Source: Akebia trifoliata | Lineage: Eukaryota > Streptophyta > Magnoliopsida > Ranunculales > Lardizabalaceae | Assembly: GCA_017979445.1 (NCBI GenBank) | Contig: CM030706.1 | Location: 25,274,281 to 25,338,280 of the forward strand | Direction: 5' to 3' | Length of the DNA stretch: 64,000 nt | In this document: piece after piece, positions 48,100 to 58,850 of the stretch | How the letters are laid out: every line of letters starts with the position of its first letter | Numbering within the stretch: position 1 is the stretch's first letter | The notes under the pieces: model-generated | Seen by the model: the letters and a program-made list of their open reading frames with translations, nothing else | Databases searched by the model: none | Told to the model about the DNA's origin: nothing | Translations under genes and position numbers: made by a program

Positions 48100-48277
48100 G
48101 TCTGTTGCCCCATCTGAAATTGATCGGATAAAGGAAATTTTTGAATACCTCAAGCGCATTAACGAATTAACTAATAATTTGATAGATTTCGTTTCTGAAC
48201 AAGAAGATAAGAGTCGGGGTCAACCTTTAATCGAGAAAGGAAAAGTCTTTGACCTCGAAACAAAAAATAATTCCTAA
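48100..48277 (+). pseudogene. Short helical, charged fragment, unassigned
   Basis: An open stretch ending in TAA at 48275-48277 encodes a Glu/Ile/Leu/Asn-rich helical segment ('EIDRIKEIFEYLKRINELT'). It may be a piece of gag from this element; no motif confirms this. Confidence 0.3.
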
Positions 48278-48494
48278 AGAGATTCAAATAGAAACCATCT
48301 TATCCCTAAAGGAACACGAGGGGATAATGAATTTACTCAGAAATTTCAAAAGACTTGTTTGTGTGATCGTATGAGGGTATGTTAGGTACAAGCTTGGGTG
48401 TTGTTCAACATGGAATAGATACTCGTCTATATCGATGGAATCAAAGAAGATGTTATAAAATGTATCAGCACTATCCTTACTACATCTTGAGTTT

Positions 48495-49205
48495 CAAATC
48501 ACATATTATCAGTCGATATGGGGGTACCTTTTGAACTTATCACTGATAATGGGTCGTACTTCAAAGCATAAATCATTACTCTATGTTTAAAGTTGAAGAT
48601 CCGGAAGCACAAATCATCCCCCTACCATCCTCAGATCAATGAAACGGTTGAAGCAGTTAGTAAGAGTCTCAAGACTATCATCAGGAAAATGTGTCAATCA
48701 CATCGAGATTGGTCAGAAAAATTATCATTCACGCTATGGACATATCGAACTTCAATTCGATCCTCTACTGGAGCTACTCCCTACTCCTTAGTGTATGGCA
48801 TAGAAGCAGTGTTGCTAGTTGAAATGGAAATTTCGTCTCTCAGGGTCTTGTTGGAAAATCATTTGTTAGAAATAGATTGGGTTCGTCAGCAGTATGAAGA
48901 ATTAAACTTGATCGAAGAAAACGAGTTAAAGCCCTGTACCATGTGCAAGCTTATCTAAGAAGAGTCACCAGTGCATTTGACAAAAAGGTCAAAGCTCATC
49001 ATTTACAAGTCAAGGATTTAACTATCAGACTTCAAAGAAAATTGAACACTCCTCCTTGACTATAGGAGAAAGTCTGAACCCAATTGGAGAAATTCATTCA
49101 TTAAGGAAATACTATCTGGAAAAGTCGTCAAACTTCAAGATCATGATGGAAGTGAACTACCAGAGTCAACCAACCTTGACCGGATCAAATGGTACTACAT
49201 TTAAG
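48495..49205 (+). pseudogene. Integrase core and C-terminus remnant
   Basis: 'RYGVPFELITDNGSYF' carries the middle catalytic Asp (present here, unlike in the 17167 element). 48593-48958 has 'SPYHPQINETVEA' with the Glu and 'TSIRSSTGATPYSLVYG'. After frameshifts the C-terminal beta-barrel region can be followed to a 'TNLDRIKWYY' ending near 49200. A region upstream of 48495, where RT and RNase H should be, is missing. Confidence 0.8.
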
Positions 49206-50691
49206 GAGACCATCTTTGGCAGAATCAATTTTCCTACTACCCAGTTCATTATCTCCTTTCTCAGCCCTTTGCAGTTTTTTAAAAAAAAAATGATGCCTTT
49301 TCTTTTCCTCAGCCCGATCACCTAACCTAGGGGAGGGAAAATTCGAACTACATTTTGGTCTAATCCCAAAAATTTGGGGTACGTAGGCAACCTGAGAAGT
49401 TACTTCAGGCCCGACCACATCAAAAAAAAAAAAAAAATAGATTCTCCGACAAAGAAAAAATCTAAAAAGAAAAAAATTCAAAAGAAAAATTATCAAAGTG
49501 GGGAAGAAAATTTAAGGAAAAAGAAAATAATTCAAAATGAAATGCCACACAAGGGGCATTCGGGTTTTTGAGCCTCAAAATTCCTTTCTTTTTATACCTA
49601 GTCCTAAGCCTACCTATAAAAGTCCTCCTAAGTACCGTGTGAAAAAGTCAAGGATGGCAACAAAGCATGATCAGACAGTAATTCTTGAAGTTTAGAGGAG
49701 AAGAAAATGATAAAAAAATGATGAAGCCTGCTAAGTTGAAAACCCGAAAATGGCGGCTTAGGCAAAAATTAAGGCAAGCTCGCAAAGTTGAAAATCTGAA
49801 ATGAAAACTTTGACAACAATCAGAGCCGAGAAAAAAAGAAGTAAAAGCTCGCTAGATCGAAAACCTAAAAATGCGATCTAGGAAAAAGTTAGAGCAAGCT
49901 CGATAGATTGAAAATCTGAAAAGACGATCTAGGCAAAAGTTAGTGCAACAAAGAAATACAGAAGAAAATCCCAAGCTGAGAGCGGTCCGAGCTGAAACAT
50001 CAGAAGTCCGAATAATCAAGGTCAATACTTAGCTTAAACCAGGCATAGACTCGGAAGCCACAAGTATCTTGTCTACGATTGATTTGAAAATTCTTACTTC
50101 CCCAAGTGAACCAAAGGAGAGAAGAATGAATTCTATGATGAGTCTCAAAAGGGAAATAATTTTGTTCTCTTGAGCCTGACTCAAAACCTTCAATAAAATT
50201 AATCAAAATTAAAAGTTGGATCTTTATTGCGCTTGTGGTAATCAAATATTTCAAACCTTCATACAAGGGGCATTTTCTTTTTCCTCTAAATATGTAGCTT
50301 TTCCCCTTTATACTAGGGGCATTTTTTTAATTTTTGCATGATGTGTCCAATACCATGTTTATTGTCAAACTAGAGGCAATTTATTCTTGAGCAATGCTAA
50401 TCCTAAAAGATAATGGGAACCCCAAACTTAAGGCTACCCTTTTGATAATAGTTTTTCGAAAAAACCCTTGAGGTTCAAAAGAAATAAAAACTCAGGTTTT
50501 AAATTCACAAAACTTTTTTGATAAAACCTTGAGGTTCAAACAAATGCATTCTGAATCTCGCATAGGAGATAGGGCATCCATTCTGTCCCAAATCTATTCA
50601 TTCCCAGATTCAACCACTCTTTTTCAGATTAATTTTCAATCGTTTCTTTCCCAGATTTATTTTTTTGTTCTCAGTTTTACTCAGCCAGATG
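49206..50691 (+). other. 3' untranslated region before the array
   Basis: A-rich runs (49277-49290, 49422-49437) and three or four ~65-bp phrases of the type 'gctcgctagatcgaaaacct' / 'gcgatctaggaaaaagttag' (49725-49950). 50000-50266 has an 88-codon minus-strand frame without recognisable features. Confidence 0.6.
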
Positions 50692-51978
50692 CCGTCGAGA
50701 ATTTTCTCGGAACTATGCTCAGATGCAGTAAAGGATTTTCTTGGAATTATGCTCAGATGCTACCGAGGGTTTTCTCGAAACTATGCTCAGATGACACCAA
50801 GGGTTTTCTTGGAATTATGCTCAGATGCCGCCGAGGGTTTTCTCGAAAGTATGCTCAGATGCCGCCAAGGGTTTTCTTGGAATTATGCTCAGATACCGTC
50901 AAGGGTTTTCTCGGAACTATGCTCAGATGCCGCCGAGGGTTTTCTCGGAACTATGCGCAGATGCCGCCAAGGGTTTTCTTGGAATTATGCTCAGATGCCG
51001 CTGAGGGTTTTCTCGGAACTATGCTCAGATACCGCCAAGGGTTTTCTTGGAATTATGCTCAGATGCCGCCAAGGGTTTTCTTGGAATTATGCTCAGATGC
51101 CACCGAGGGTTTTCTCGGAACTATGTTCAGATGCCGCCAAGGGTTTTCTTGGAATTATGTTCAGATGCCGCCGAGGGTTTTCTTGGAAATATGCTCAGAT
51201 GCCGCCGAGGGTTTTCTCGGAACTATGCTCACATGCCGCCAAGGGTTTTCTTGGAATTATGCTCAGATGCCGCCGAGGGTTTTCTCGGAACTATGCTCAG
51301 ATGCTTCCAAGGTTTTCTTGGAATTATGCTCAGATGCTGTCGAGGATTTTCTCGAAACTATGCTCAGATACCGCCAAGGGGTTTCTTGGAATTATGCTTA
51401 GATTTCGCCAAGGGTTTTTTTGGAATTATGCTCAGATGCCACCGAGGGTTTTCTCGGAACTATGCTCAGATGCCGCCAAGGATTTTCTTGGAACTATGCT
51501 CAGATGGCGCCGAGGGTTTTCTCAGAAACTCAGATGCTGCCGAGGGTTTTCTCGGAACTATGCTCAGATGCCGCCAAGGGTTTTCTTGGAACTATGCTCA
51601 GATGCCGCCGAGGGTTTTCTCGGAACTATGCTCAAATGCCGCCAAGGATTGTCTTGGAATTATGCTCAGATGCCGCCGAGGGTTTTCTCGGAACTATGCT
51701 CAGATGCCGCCGAGGGTTTTCTCTGAACTATGCTCAGATGCCGCCAAGGGTTTTCTTGGAATTATGCTCAGATGCCGCCGAGGGTTTAATCGGAATTATG
51801 CTCAGATGCCGCCAAAGGTTTTCTTGGAACTATGCTCAGATGCCGCCAAGGGGTTTCTTGGAATTATGCTCAGATGCCGCCGAGGGTTTTCTCGGAACTA
51901 TGCTCAGTTACCGCCGAGGGTTTTCTCGGAATTATGCTCAGATGCCGCCAAGGGTTTTCTTTGAATTATGCTCAGTTT
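50692..51978 (+). repeat. 38-copy, 34-bp minisatellite
   Basis: I could delimit 38 units of essentially 34 bp, mostly alternating between two types: 'gccgagggttttctcggaac' + 'tatgctcagatgcc' (A) and 'gccaagggttttcttggaat' + 'tatgctcagatgcc' (B). Because 34 is not a multiple of 3, three units make a 34-residue repeat and all three + frames stay open, giving frames of up to 353 codons. Each unit has an internal inverted repeat (CCGAG/CTCGG or CCAAG/CTTGG) around GGTTTT. Confidence 0.9.
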
Positions 51979-52303
51979 ATATTTACTTCATGCGCAGATT
52001 TGACTCATTTCCAACTCAAACTCTTTGAAATCTATCTCAGATTTTGAGCCCACACACTTGCACAGTTGTTACATCAGCCAAGGAGAATTTTTTAAAATTC
52101 AAGGATCTGACACTGCCAGTGAGAGCTCGCGCTCAAGGACCTGACATTTTTCTAGTTCGGGGAGAGTTTTACGCTCAAGTATCCGAATACCTCGACGAAT
52201 TGCTAAATCAGGCTGCAAAATGATCTGTCACTAGCTTTGGCATTCGAATATCGCACTATCTACCAAAATAGATTTGCTATCTAGTTTGCTTCAACCCTCT
52301 GCC

Positions 52304-52312
52304 AAAGAGGGG
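52304..52312 (+). other. Polypurine tract
   Basis: AAAGAGGGG, then CATC and the LTR at 52317. Confidence 0.8.
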
Positions 52313-52316
52313 CATC

Positions 52317-54079
52317 TGTAGACACCCCATTTTTGCATCCGCCTGATTAATCAAGTCGTCAACCCGATCGCAAAAGTTCCCAATGATGGATGTTTATTCC
52401 AGTGCTTTATTTTGCACCAGATGTGTTTTTAGAAATCCGGATGAGGTATCTCGTACTGATAAAACCTTAGAAACCACGCTACGCTTGGAAAATACAATCC
52501 CAGAAACGTTGAAATCATCATATTGCAGACTAAAAAGAAGCTTCACGATAAAAATTACTAAAAATGATTAAATTACCAAAATACCCCTAACATCAAAACA
52601 ACCTTAGAGCTTACATTACGCTTAGGAAAACCCGTTCAAACACATAAAACGACAAATCGAAACCAAATAAATCATTTCGCCAATTTTCACAAAATTTGAC
52701 AAAATTATTAAAATACCCCTCATAAAATTCACGACCATTTCACACAAAAAATTTCATAAATGACAAAAACCAACATTCCCATTGAATTCCTTACGAAAAA
52801 CTAATTCCAAAACATCCTGGAACATGGAAAAACGACTTAAAACGTAAAAAATCCTCTCCGTAGGTAAAATGGTAATTTCACAATTTTAATAATTAAAAAT
52901 TTCGAAATTAATAAATAAATCATTAAATAATGTAAAGTGAAACATTAATAAAATTAATTTAAAAATGTGAACAAAAAAATCGATCAATCAGGCTTTGAGG
53001 CAAAATTGTTGAGGGTTCGCAAGATATTCCTTTAAGGACCCCTCCATTTGGGGGTCCAAAGAATTAAAGATATAATAGAGAGGGATTCTCCAAAAATTTA
53101 AAGTCAATCAAGCAAGACTAAAGTCAGGATATTAAAGTCAATCAAATAAGACTAAAGTCAAAATTAAAGTCAATTAAGTAAGACTAAAGTCAAGTATTAA
53201 AGTCAATCTCATAAGACTAAAGTCAAAACCCTAAATCAAAACCCTAATCTAAATTAATCAAGTCAATCTCATAAGACTAAAGTCAAAACCCTAAATTAAA
53301 ACCCTAATCTAAACTAATCAAGTCAATCTCATAAGACTAAAGTCAAAACCCTAAGTCAAAGCCCTATGAGACCAAAGTCAAAACCCTAATTAAAACTCTA
53401 AAAGAAACCTAATCAAACCCTAATGCTTTTAAAAACTTTATAAATAGGAGCCTCCACACCCTATTTTCGTATCAAAGAAAAAACCCTAGGAAAAGTAGGT
53501 GAAGAAGCCTCCACAACCTCTCAAAAATCTTAATTTTGGAGCCCAACTCCTTACCTCTCCAAAATCCTAATTTTGGAGCCCAACTCTTTACCTAACACCC
53601 CTACTTCGATTTTAGCCTAAAAAACACCCAAAAATCTCTCAAAAATATCTCAAAAATTCACAACAAATTCGAAGCACTCAGATCCAAGAAGAAGATACCT
53701 TACCTCGGAAATCAAAAATCAGATCCGGAGATAGAACGAAGTAAGGAATACGGTACAAGGAGCCGTTTTCACCAGATCTGAGGGAATAACACTTTTGCAG
53801 ATCGAAGGTAAGAATTTCATTATTTTTTAATCTAGGTTTGTCATTAGCGATGTAGATTTATTTGGGATAAGTAGAGACCGACAATGACCGAGCGGGGTTG
53901 GTGCCTAACATCTTCCAATCCCCTAACATGATCCCCGGATTCAAATTTTCTGTAGTAGATTAGTTCATTATCCGTTTTAGAGTCAGTTTGGTTCCTAGAC
54001 CATAATAACTAGGTGGCGACTCCCAAACCTCAAGGGTCAAAAGTGGATCCGCGAACCCCGCGGATCGAGGGTGATTTTA
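52317..54079 (+). repeat. 3' LTR, second Tat-like family
   Basis: TGTAGACACCCC ... GATTTTA. It is ~50 bp longer than the 5' LTR, mainly from a ~37-bp duplication near 53525-53595 ('aattttggagcccaactc' twice). The W-box/telobox cluster is present at 53100-53435 (13 GTCAA, about 7 AAACCCTAA). Confidence 0.85.
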
Positions 54080-54375
54080 GGCACCTTTTTTTATTACTTA
54101 TTCTAAAACAAAATGACCGAGTTGCGTAGAGGTTACCACCACTTGGCGGGGAGAAAAGGGTGCCTAACACCTTCCCTTTTCTCCAACCGAGCCGCTTACC
54201 CGAATCTCAAAGTTTGATCACCCCTTTATCCATCGTGAGTCACTAAAATGTCAAAAATACCATTTTTGAAAAATGTACCTCGGGTGACCATTCACACCCA
54301 CTTACAACATGAATGGTGGCGACTCCAATTCATCGTAGATGTGGTCATCGTAATGACGAAAATCACGTATCTACA
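54080..54375 (+). repeat. 3' end of a Tat-type LTR
   Basis: Matches 13195-13470 ('gtagaggttaccaccacttg' ... 'cattcacacccacttacaac' ... 'gtatctaca'). Truncated on the left where the second-family LTR ends. Confidence 0.8.
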
Positions 54376-54800
54376 GTCGTCTTTCAACCTTAGTCATAAA
54401 TTTGTTAAAGATCTTTACAAACTGAGACTTTTTATGAATAAGATAAACTTATCATACTTAGAAAGACCATCTATAAAGGTAATGAAATATTTTTCACTAC
54501 TAAAACATGTAGTGGGGAAAATGTCTACAAATATCCATATGAATTATTTCAAGAAGCTCTTTACTTTTTGTGGCTAGTTTCTTTGTGTGTTATGTGTGCT
54601 TTCATTTTATGCATTCCACACACATTAAAAATATATGTGAAGTCCAAGTTATCCAAAATCTTGTTGCTTACTAATCTCTTTATCCCTTCTCTTGAAATGT
54701 GTCCCAGACTTCTATGCCATAAGATGGAGGAATTTTCATTCAACATACACATTTCAAACCAACATTCAACTGCAGGGTAATTAAATATTTGAAAAGTCAT
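54376..54800 (-). pseudogene. copia integrase start and gag-pre-integrase domain
   Basis: 54561-54800 on the minus strand contains 'LWHRSLGHISREGIKRLV', the signature of gag-pre-integrase. The frame then runs, with stops, into 'LLEIIHMDIC' (54376-54560), the start of the integrase catalytic core with its first Asp. The rest of integrase, RT and RNase H are missing to the left. Confidence 0.85.
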
Positions 54801-55430
54801 AAATTAAATTAATTTTCTATAAACCATCATATAAAATTTCAAATCCTACATAAACTGAGTTCAAGAATAATTGTAATTTCTCAAATCCAAAAGAACAAAA
54901 AACATAATAATAATCAATACTATCTAACCTAGACAAAGAAACAAATTATTAGAAATAGAAGGGATGTAGAAATTATTCTCTAAGTCCATGATGGCTAGTC
55001 TCCAAAACTAAGCAATAGGTCCCAACTGTTACCACTTGTATATCGAGGCAATTCCCTATGAAGATAGATTTTTCATGTTTTCCTTTAATTTCTTTCTTGA
55101 AATGAATCGTTGCATTGAATTCGTAATATTAGTTTTGACTCCAAAATCAATCCATCAAGTATTAGAAAAAACTTCAATCAAGTTTGATTCATAACATATA
55201 AGAGAAAAGCATTTACTTTTCTTTTCGAATCAAGACATGTGTTTGGTGCAATCCTTCTTTTTGTGCCCAGTCTTTCCACAATAGTAGTACTTTACACTAT
55301 TCATGTTCCTTCCTTCAGTTTGATAATATGCCCAAACCTTTTTCCCTTCCATGGTGATTTCTTCCATTTTCTTTATTTTCCTCTCTTCTCTCAAGCATGA
55401 TAGTAATTTTCTTGCTTCATGGTGCTGTCA
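54801..55430 (-). pseudogene. copia protease region and gag zinc knuckle
   Basis: Decayed. At 55248-55290 the minus strand reads 'YYYCGKTGHKKKDC', a CX2CX4HX4C knuckle whose first Cys is now Tyr. The protease motif itself could not be seen. Confidence 0.6.
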
Positions 55431-57014
55431 TCAGTGACATCTGTGAACTTATCAGTAGGAAGAACTAGGTCAAGGCCTTGAATACCTAGAATAAATTATA
55501 CATGCTTGTACCACTCAAAGTAGTTGGATCTTAAGAGGATCAAAACGTTAAGAGTAAGAAAATGCTAATAACTAGGGACTGGAATTGAAATAGGATAATG
55601 CTCGAACTAATGCTTTGAGTTAGATTTAATTTTTGATGAACTATTAATATCACATAAATTTATCCTTTGGCTTAAAGTTAGGTATATTTATTGTTTACTC
55701 AAAATTGGAGTAAAAATAATCACCCCTTAAGGCTAATAAATTTACATAGTTTATTCTACTGGATTTTTCACCTTTAGGCATCCAATCCTTAATTTGTTAA
55801 ATTATGTAAATTTGTTATCTTATCCAGATTTCAATTAATTAAATATGAGTCTCCTTTAGGTTAGCCTCATTTTCCTAATCGAATATGTCATTGTGAATAT
55901 TATTATCTTTTATATCACCCTAATGACTAAACTTTTATGTAATTTAGTATGTAATAAAGTTCTACTAATCTAGGCTACTAAACTAATAACAGTCTATGTT
56001 TACTAAATTAACCAATAATATTCAATAGTCTTTTATATGAAAATTTTAATGGTTCATTTTCATATCCTTAAGGTTGTCAATAATAATAGGTTATGTTTTT
56101 CAATGCCCAATATTCACTCATCATTGATTTTCAATTTCTTTAAAAAAAATGGCCAACTTTAATTAATATCCTTACAACAATAGGCCAAAAGGTGAATTTT
56201 ATTATAATTAAGATTTATTCAAACGTTTGGATAAAGGTCATTACCAAATAATTATAATTTTCAATAACATCGCAATAATTGGCCACAATCTAAAACTAAT
56301 ATTGCAATAATAGGCCATAACTAAAACTACCATAATCATGATTTCAACAAATTGCAATAATTAGTCATAAACCGAAACTAGCTACAATTATGATTTGAGA
56401 AGAAATTCTATTAATTGATGGCCTAAAAATATAATAATTAGTTAAAACTAAAATTAACCATGATAAATTTTTTGGGAACAATTGATTAAATGCTGAAAAC
56501 TTAAACTTCTCCAAAAATTCTAAAAGGAATTTGGATTAAAATCCGTGATCGACCAATAATCACCATTTCTTTAATATTGATCCTTAATGGATCTTTTAAT
56601 TAAAATCAAAATTGAATGGGATTGCGAAACACCGAACTCGAATCTCGAATGGGTTTTGAAAAATTGAACATGAATCTTGAATATGTTTTGAAAACTGAAC
56701 TGATCTTGAATGAGTTTTTGAGAAAAGCAAAATTGATCTTGATTGGGTTTTTGAAAAAATCAAAATTGATCTTGAATGGATTTCTACAAAAACCGTAATT
56801 GATTTTGAATGGATTTTTGCGAAAACTGAACTGGGAATTTTATTTCACAATTTTAAAAACTTATTAGATTGGATCTTGGGAGAAAAACCCTTTGCCCAAA
56901 ACTTCTTGATTAAGGGTGAGTTTAAATTTTCAAGAAATCAAGAACCAAAAATCAAAATAACAAGGTTAAGCAACATTTTGAAAACAGTTCCAAGATATAT
57001 AGATCTTGTAACCT
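55431..57014 (-). other. copia 5' region, mostly unreadable
   Basis: AT-rich, without recognisable gag N-terminus. Contains two ~60-bp related blocks ('gcaataat..gccata' at 56270-56400) and a run of six ~38-bp units around 'ttgaatgggttttgaaaa' (56625-56830). Confidence 0.5.
56625..56830 (-). repeat. About six degenerate ~38-bp tandem units
   Basis: Repeating 'gatcttgaatgggtttttga' and 'aaaaccgaactt'-like halves, spacing 35-42 bp. Confidence 0.65.
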
Positions 57015-57028
57015 CCACTTTGATGCCA
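57015..57028 (-). other. copia primer-binding site
   Basis: On the minus strand TGGCATCAAAGTGG, two nt after the LTR end (AACA CG); close to the initiator-Met PBS TGGTATCAGAGC typical of copia. Confidence 0.65.
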
Positions 57029-57030
57029 CG

Positions 57031-57584
57031 TGTTAATTTTATATGATTCAAAAATATTTTTCATAATTATGAAAATCGTCCAAAATCAATTATATCTCAA
57101 GGACCTATCACGTTAGGATCTAATCAAAATTTTAGGGTCCTAACTTTGTTGAGCCATAAGATAAAAACCTGCTTTAATGTCAAATCTGGCGGAGTGAATC
57201 ATTGCCGTTTAATTTCACACGTTCATTCTCAATCCGCGTTTCACAATTTTTAGACTTACCTAATCCTCTCTATCTATTTGCAACATTGATTAGGGTGAGC
57301 CTTAATTCATGTTGAACATGTTAACCTAGTTCCTAACGTGGCCACTCAAAAGAGAAAAAGGGAGATTAGATTGCGTATAAACACAATTAAAACAATCTTC
57401 TCTATTAATTGATCAAAGGATTACTTCTTTTTATAAATAAATAATCCTAGTCCTAATAATTTACCAATTCTACTCTTACTAAAATACCTATCCAAATCAA
57501 ATACCTATTAAAGCAATAATTAATCCTACCGGTGGAATCCTAATAAAAATAGAAATTAAACCTAATGAAAATAGAGTTCTAACA
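57031..57584 (-). repeat. copia 5' LTR
   Basis: 554 bp. On the minus strand it runs TGTTAGAACTC ... ATTAACA, with the PBS next to it, so orientation and ends agree. Right flank is ATGTC (57585-57589); the left partner is lost. Confidence 0.75.
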
Positions 57585-57887
57585 ATGTCCCTTTTAAAAA
57601 TTTGGCAGATTTACCAAAACATGCACAACTTTTCAATTATTTACCAAAACGGTAAACTGTAGCAATTAATCCGAAAATGGTAAATTTATTGTTTTCAGAA
57701 TTAATTTATTTTACCAAAGCGGTAAAAACAGTAATCCATTATTTTTTTCTTTCGAAAATACCCTTTTGTTAATTTTGAGTGAAAATACCATTTTGTCCTC
57801 GTCTATTTCATAAAAATTTCTGTAATTTTAGTTGTAATTGTTTCCTTCGACCAAGTGCAGCAAGAAATCGAAAACGAAGAGGTATGA

Positions 57888-57935
<48 letters not shown>

Positions 57936-58344
57936 CGTTGGACAGATTTAGAAAAGGAATGTTGCAAGTTTCCCTCTCTCTCTTTATCTTTTTCAGTTGT
58001 GAGAATGTGAGAAACTTGCAAGTTTCTCCGTTTTGGTCTCTCACTGTTGTGGAGATCATGAGAATAGTTTCGACCTATCTCTCACTGTTGTGGAGATCAT
58101 GAGAATAGTTTCGATCTATCTCTCTCTGTTGTGGAGATCGTGAGGAATTTGAATCGAAATTGTTTGTGTATGTGTTTTGGGATATTCGAACCCTAAACTG
58201 TAAATTCGATTAGGTACAATTAGGATTTGAATTTTTAGACTATTTAGGATTGATATAAATTTTATCATTAAATGACTAATTTTTTGGATTGATTTGGATT
58301 TGTTAGAGTTTCATGTTTAATGTTGACTTTCTAGAGTTGTATTA
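57585..58344 (+). other. MULE 5' non-coding region with (TC)n and 41-bp repeats
   Basis: 57605-57740 has repeated 'taccaaaacggtaaa'-like phrases that could be part of a MULE terminal region, but no opposite end is in the window. (TC)n lies at 57893-57932. A 41-bp unit (phase tcactgttgtggagatca) is repeated 2.5 times at 58041-58145. No coding. Confidence 0.5.
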
Positions 58345-58850
58345 GATTTTTAATGTTTAAAGAAATGCAGGAATAATTTTTTTATTATTTAGTTTTATTA
58401 AAATTTTATAGAATTTTAAATTATAAGATGATATTTTTCTCATGAGTTAGAACTACAATTATTAGTGTCTTAGAACTTGATTATCGTGTTGCATTTAATC
58501 TGTTCGATGTATTGCTTCTTGAAGGTTCGATAAAATGTGTACCATTTTTTCCTAGTATTTTTATAGATTTTCCATTTTATCACAAATAATCTCACTTTTA
58601 GTATGAAAATACCATATGTATGAAGTCACCGTATGTAGTCGAGATGAGATTATTTTGAAGTTAAAATACTTGTATATAATTAGCCATCCATTGTTGAGAT
58701 AGATATAGAAAACGATGCAGACGTTAAAGAGATATTGTCTGGAGTACCGGAAGATTCCCAAACCATATACGTTTTCATCATGAAATCTCGACACCTTGTT
58801 GAAATGAAAAACGATACTAAGCGTTTGAACTATGAATTGTATCCTAATCT
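58345..58850 (+). pseudogene. Decayed duplicate of the MULE transposase N-terminus
   Basis: Aligns with 60687-61330 at high identity, lacking about 140 bp that contain the presumed start (between 'atatg' and 'atgaagtcacc'). It reads 'YEVTVCSRDEI' near 58622, as in the downstream gene, then hits stops. Confidence 0.8.

Larger units (their letters stand above)
42453..54079 (+). mobile_element. Tat-like element (second family), plus strand, pol-deleted
   Basis: LTRs 42453-44165 (1713 bp) and 52317-54079 (1763 bp), PBS, long leader, integrase remnant only, 3' region with array, polypurine tract. LTRs differ by roughly 10% over the first ~250 bp, so it is several times older than the 17167-34113 element. 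Protease, RT and RNase H are gone. No matching target duplication is seen (left CCCAG, right GGCAC), so one side is rearranged. Confidence 0.85.

Noticed and set aside
50529..52047. Four long overlapping + strand ORFs (202-353 codons) as repeat proteins
   Set aside because: They are the 34-bp array read in different frames; all frames are open for the same arithmetic reason.
57803..58102. Three ORFs across the (TC)n tract
   Set aside because: Low-complexity Ser-Leu / Arg-Glu translation of a microsatellite.
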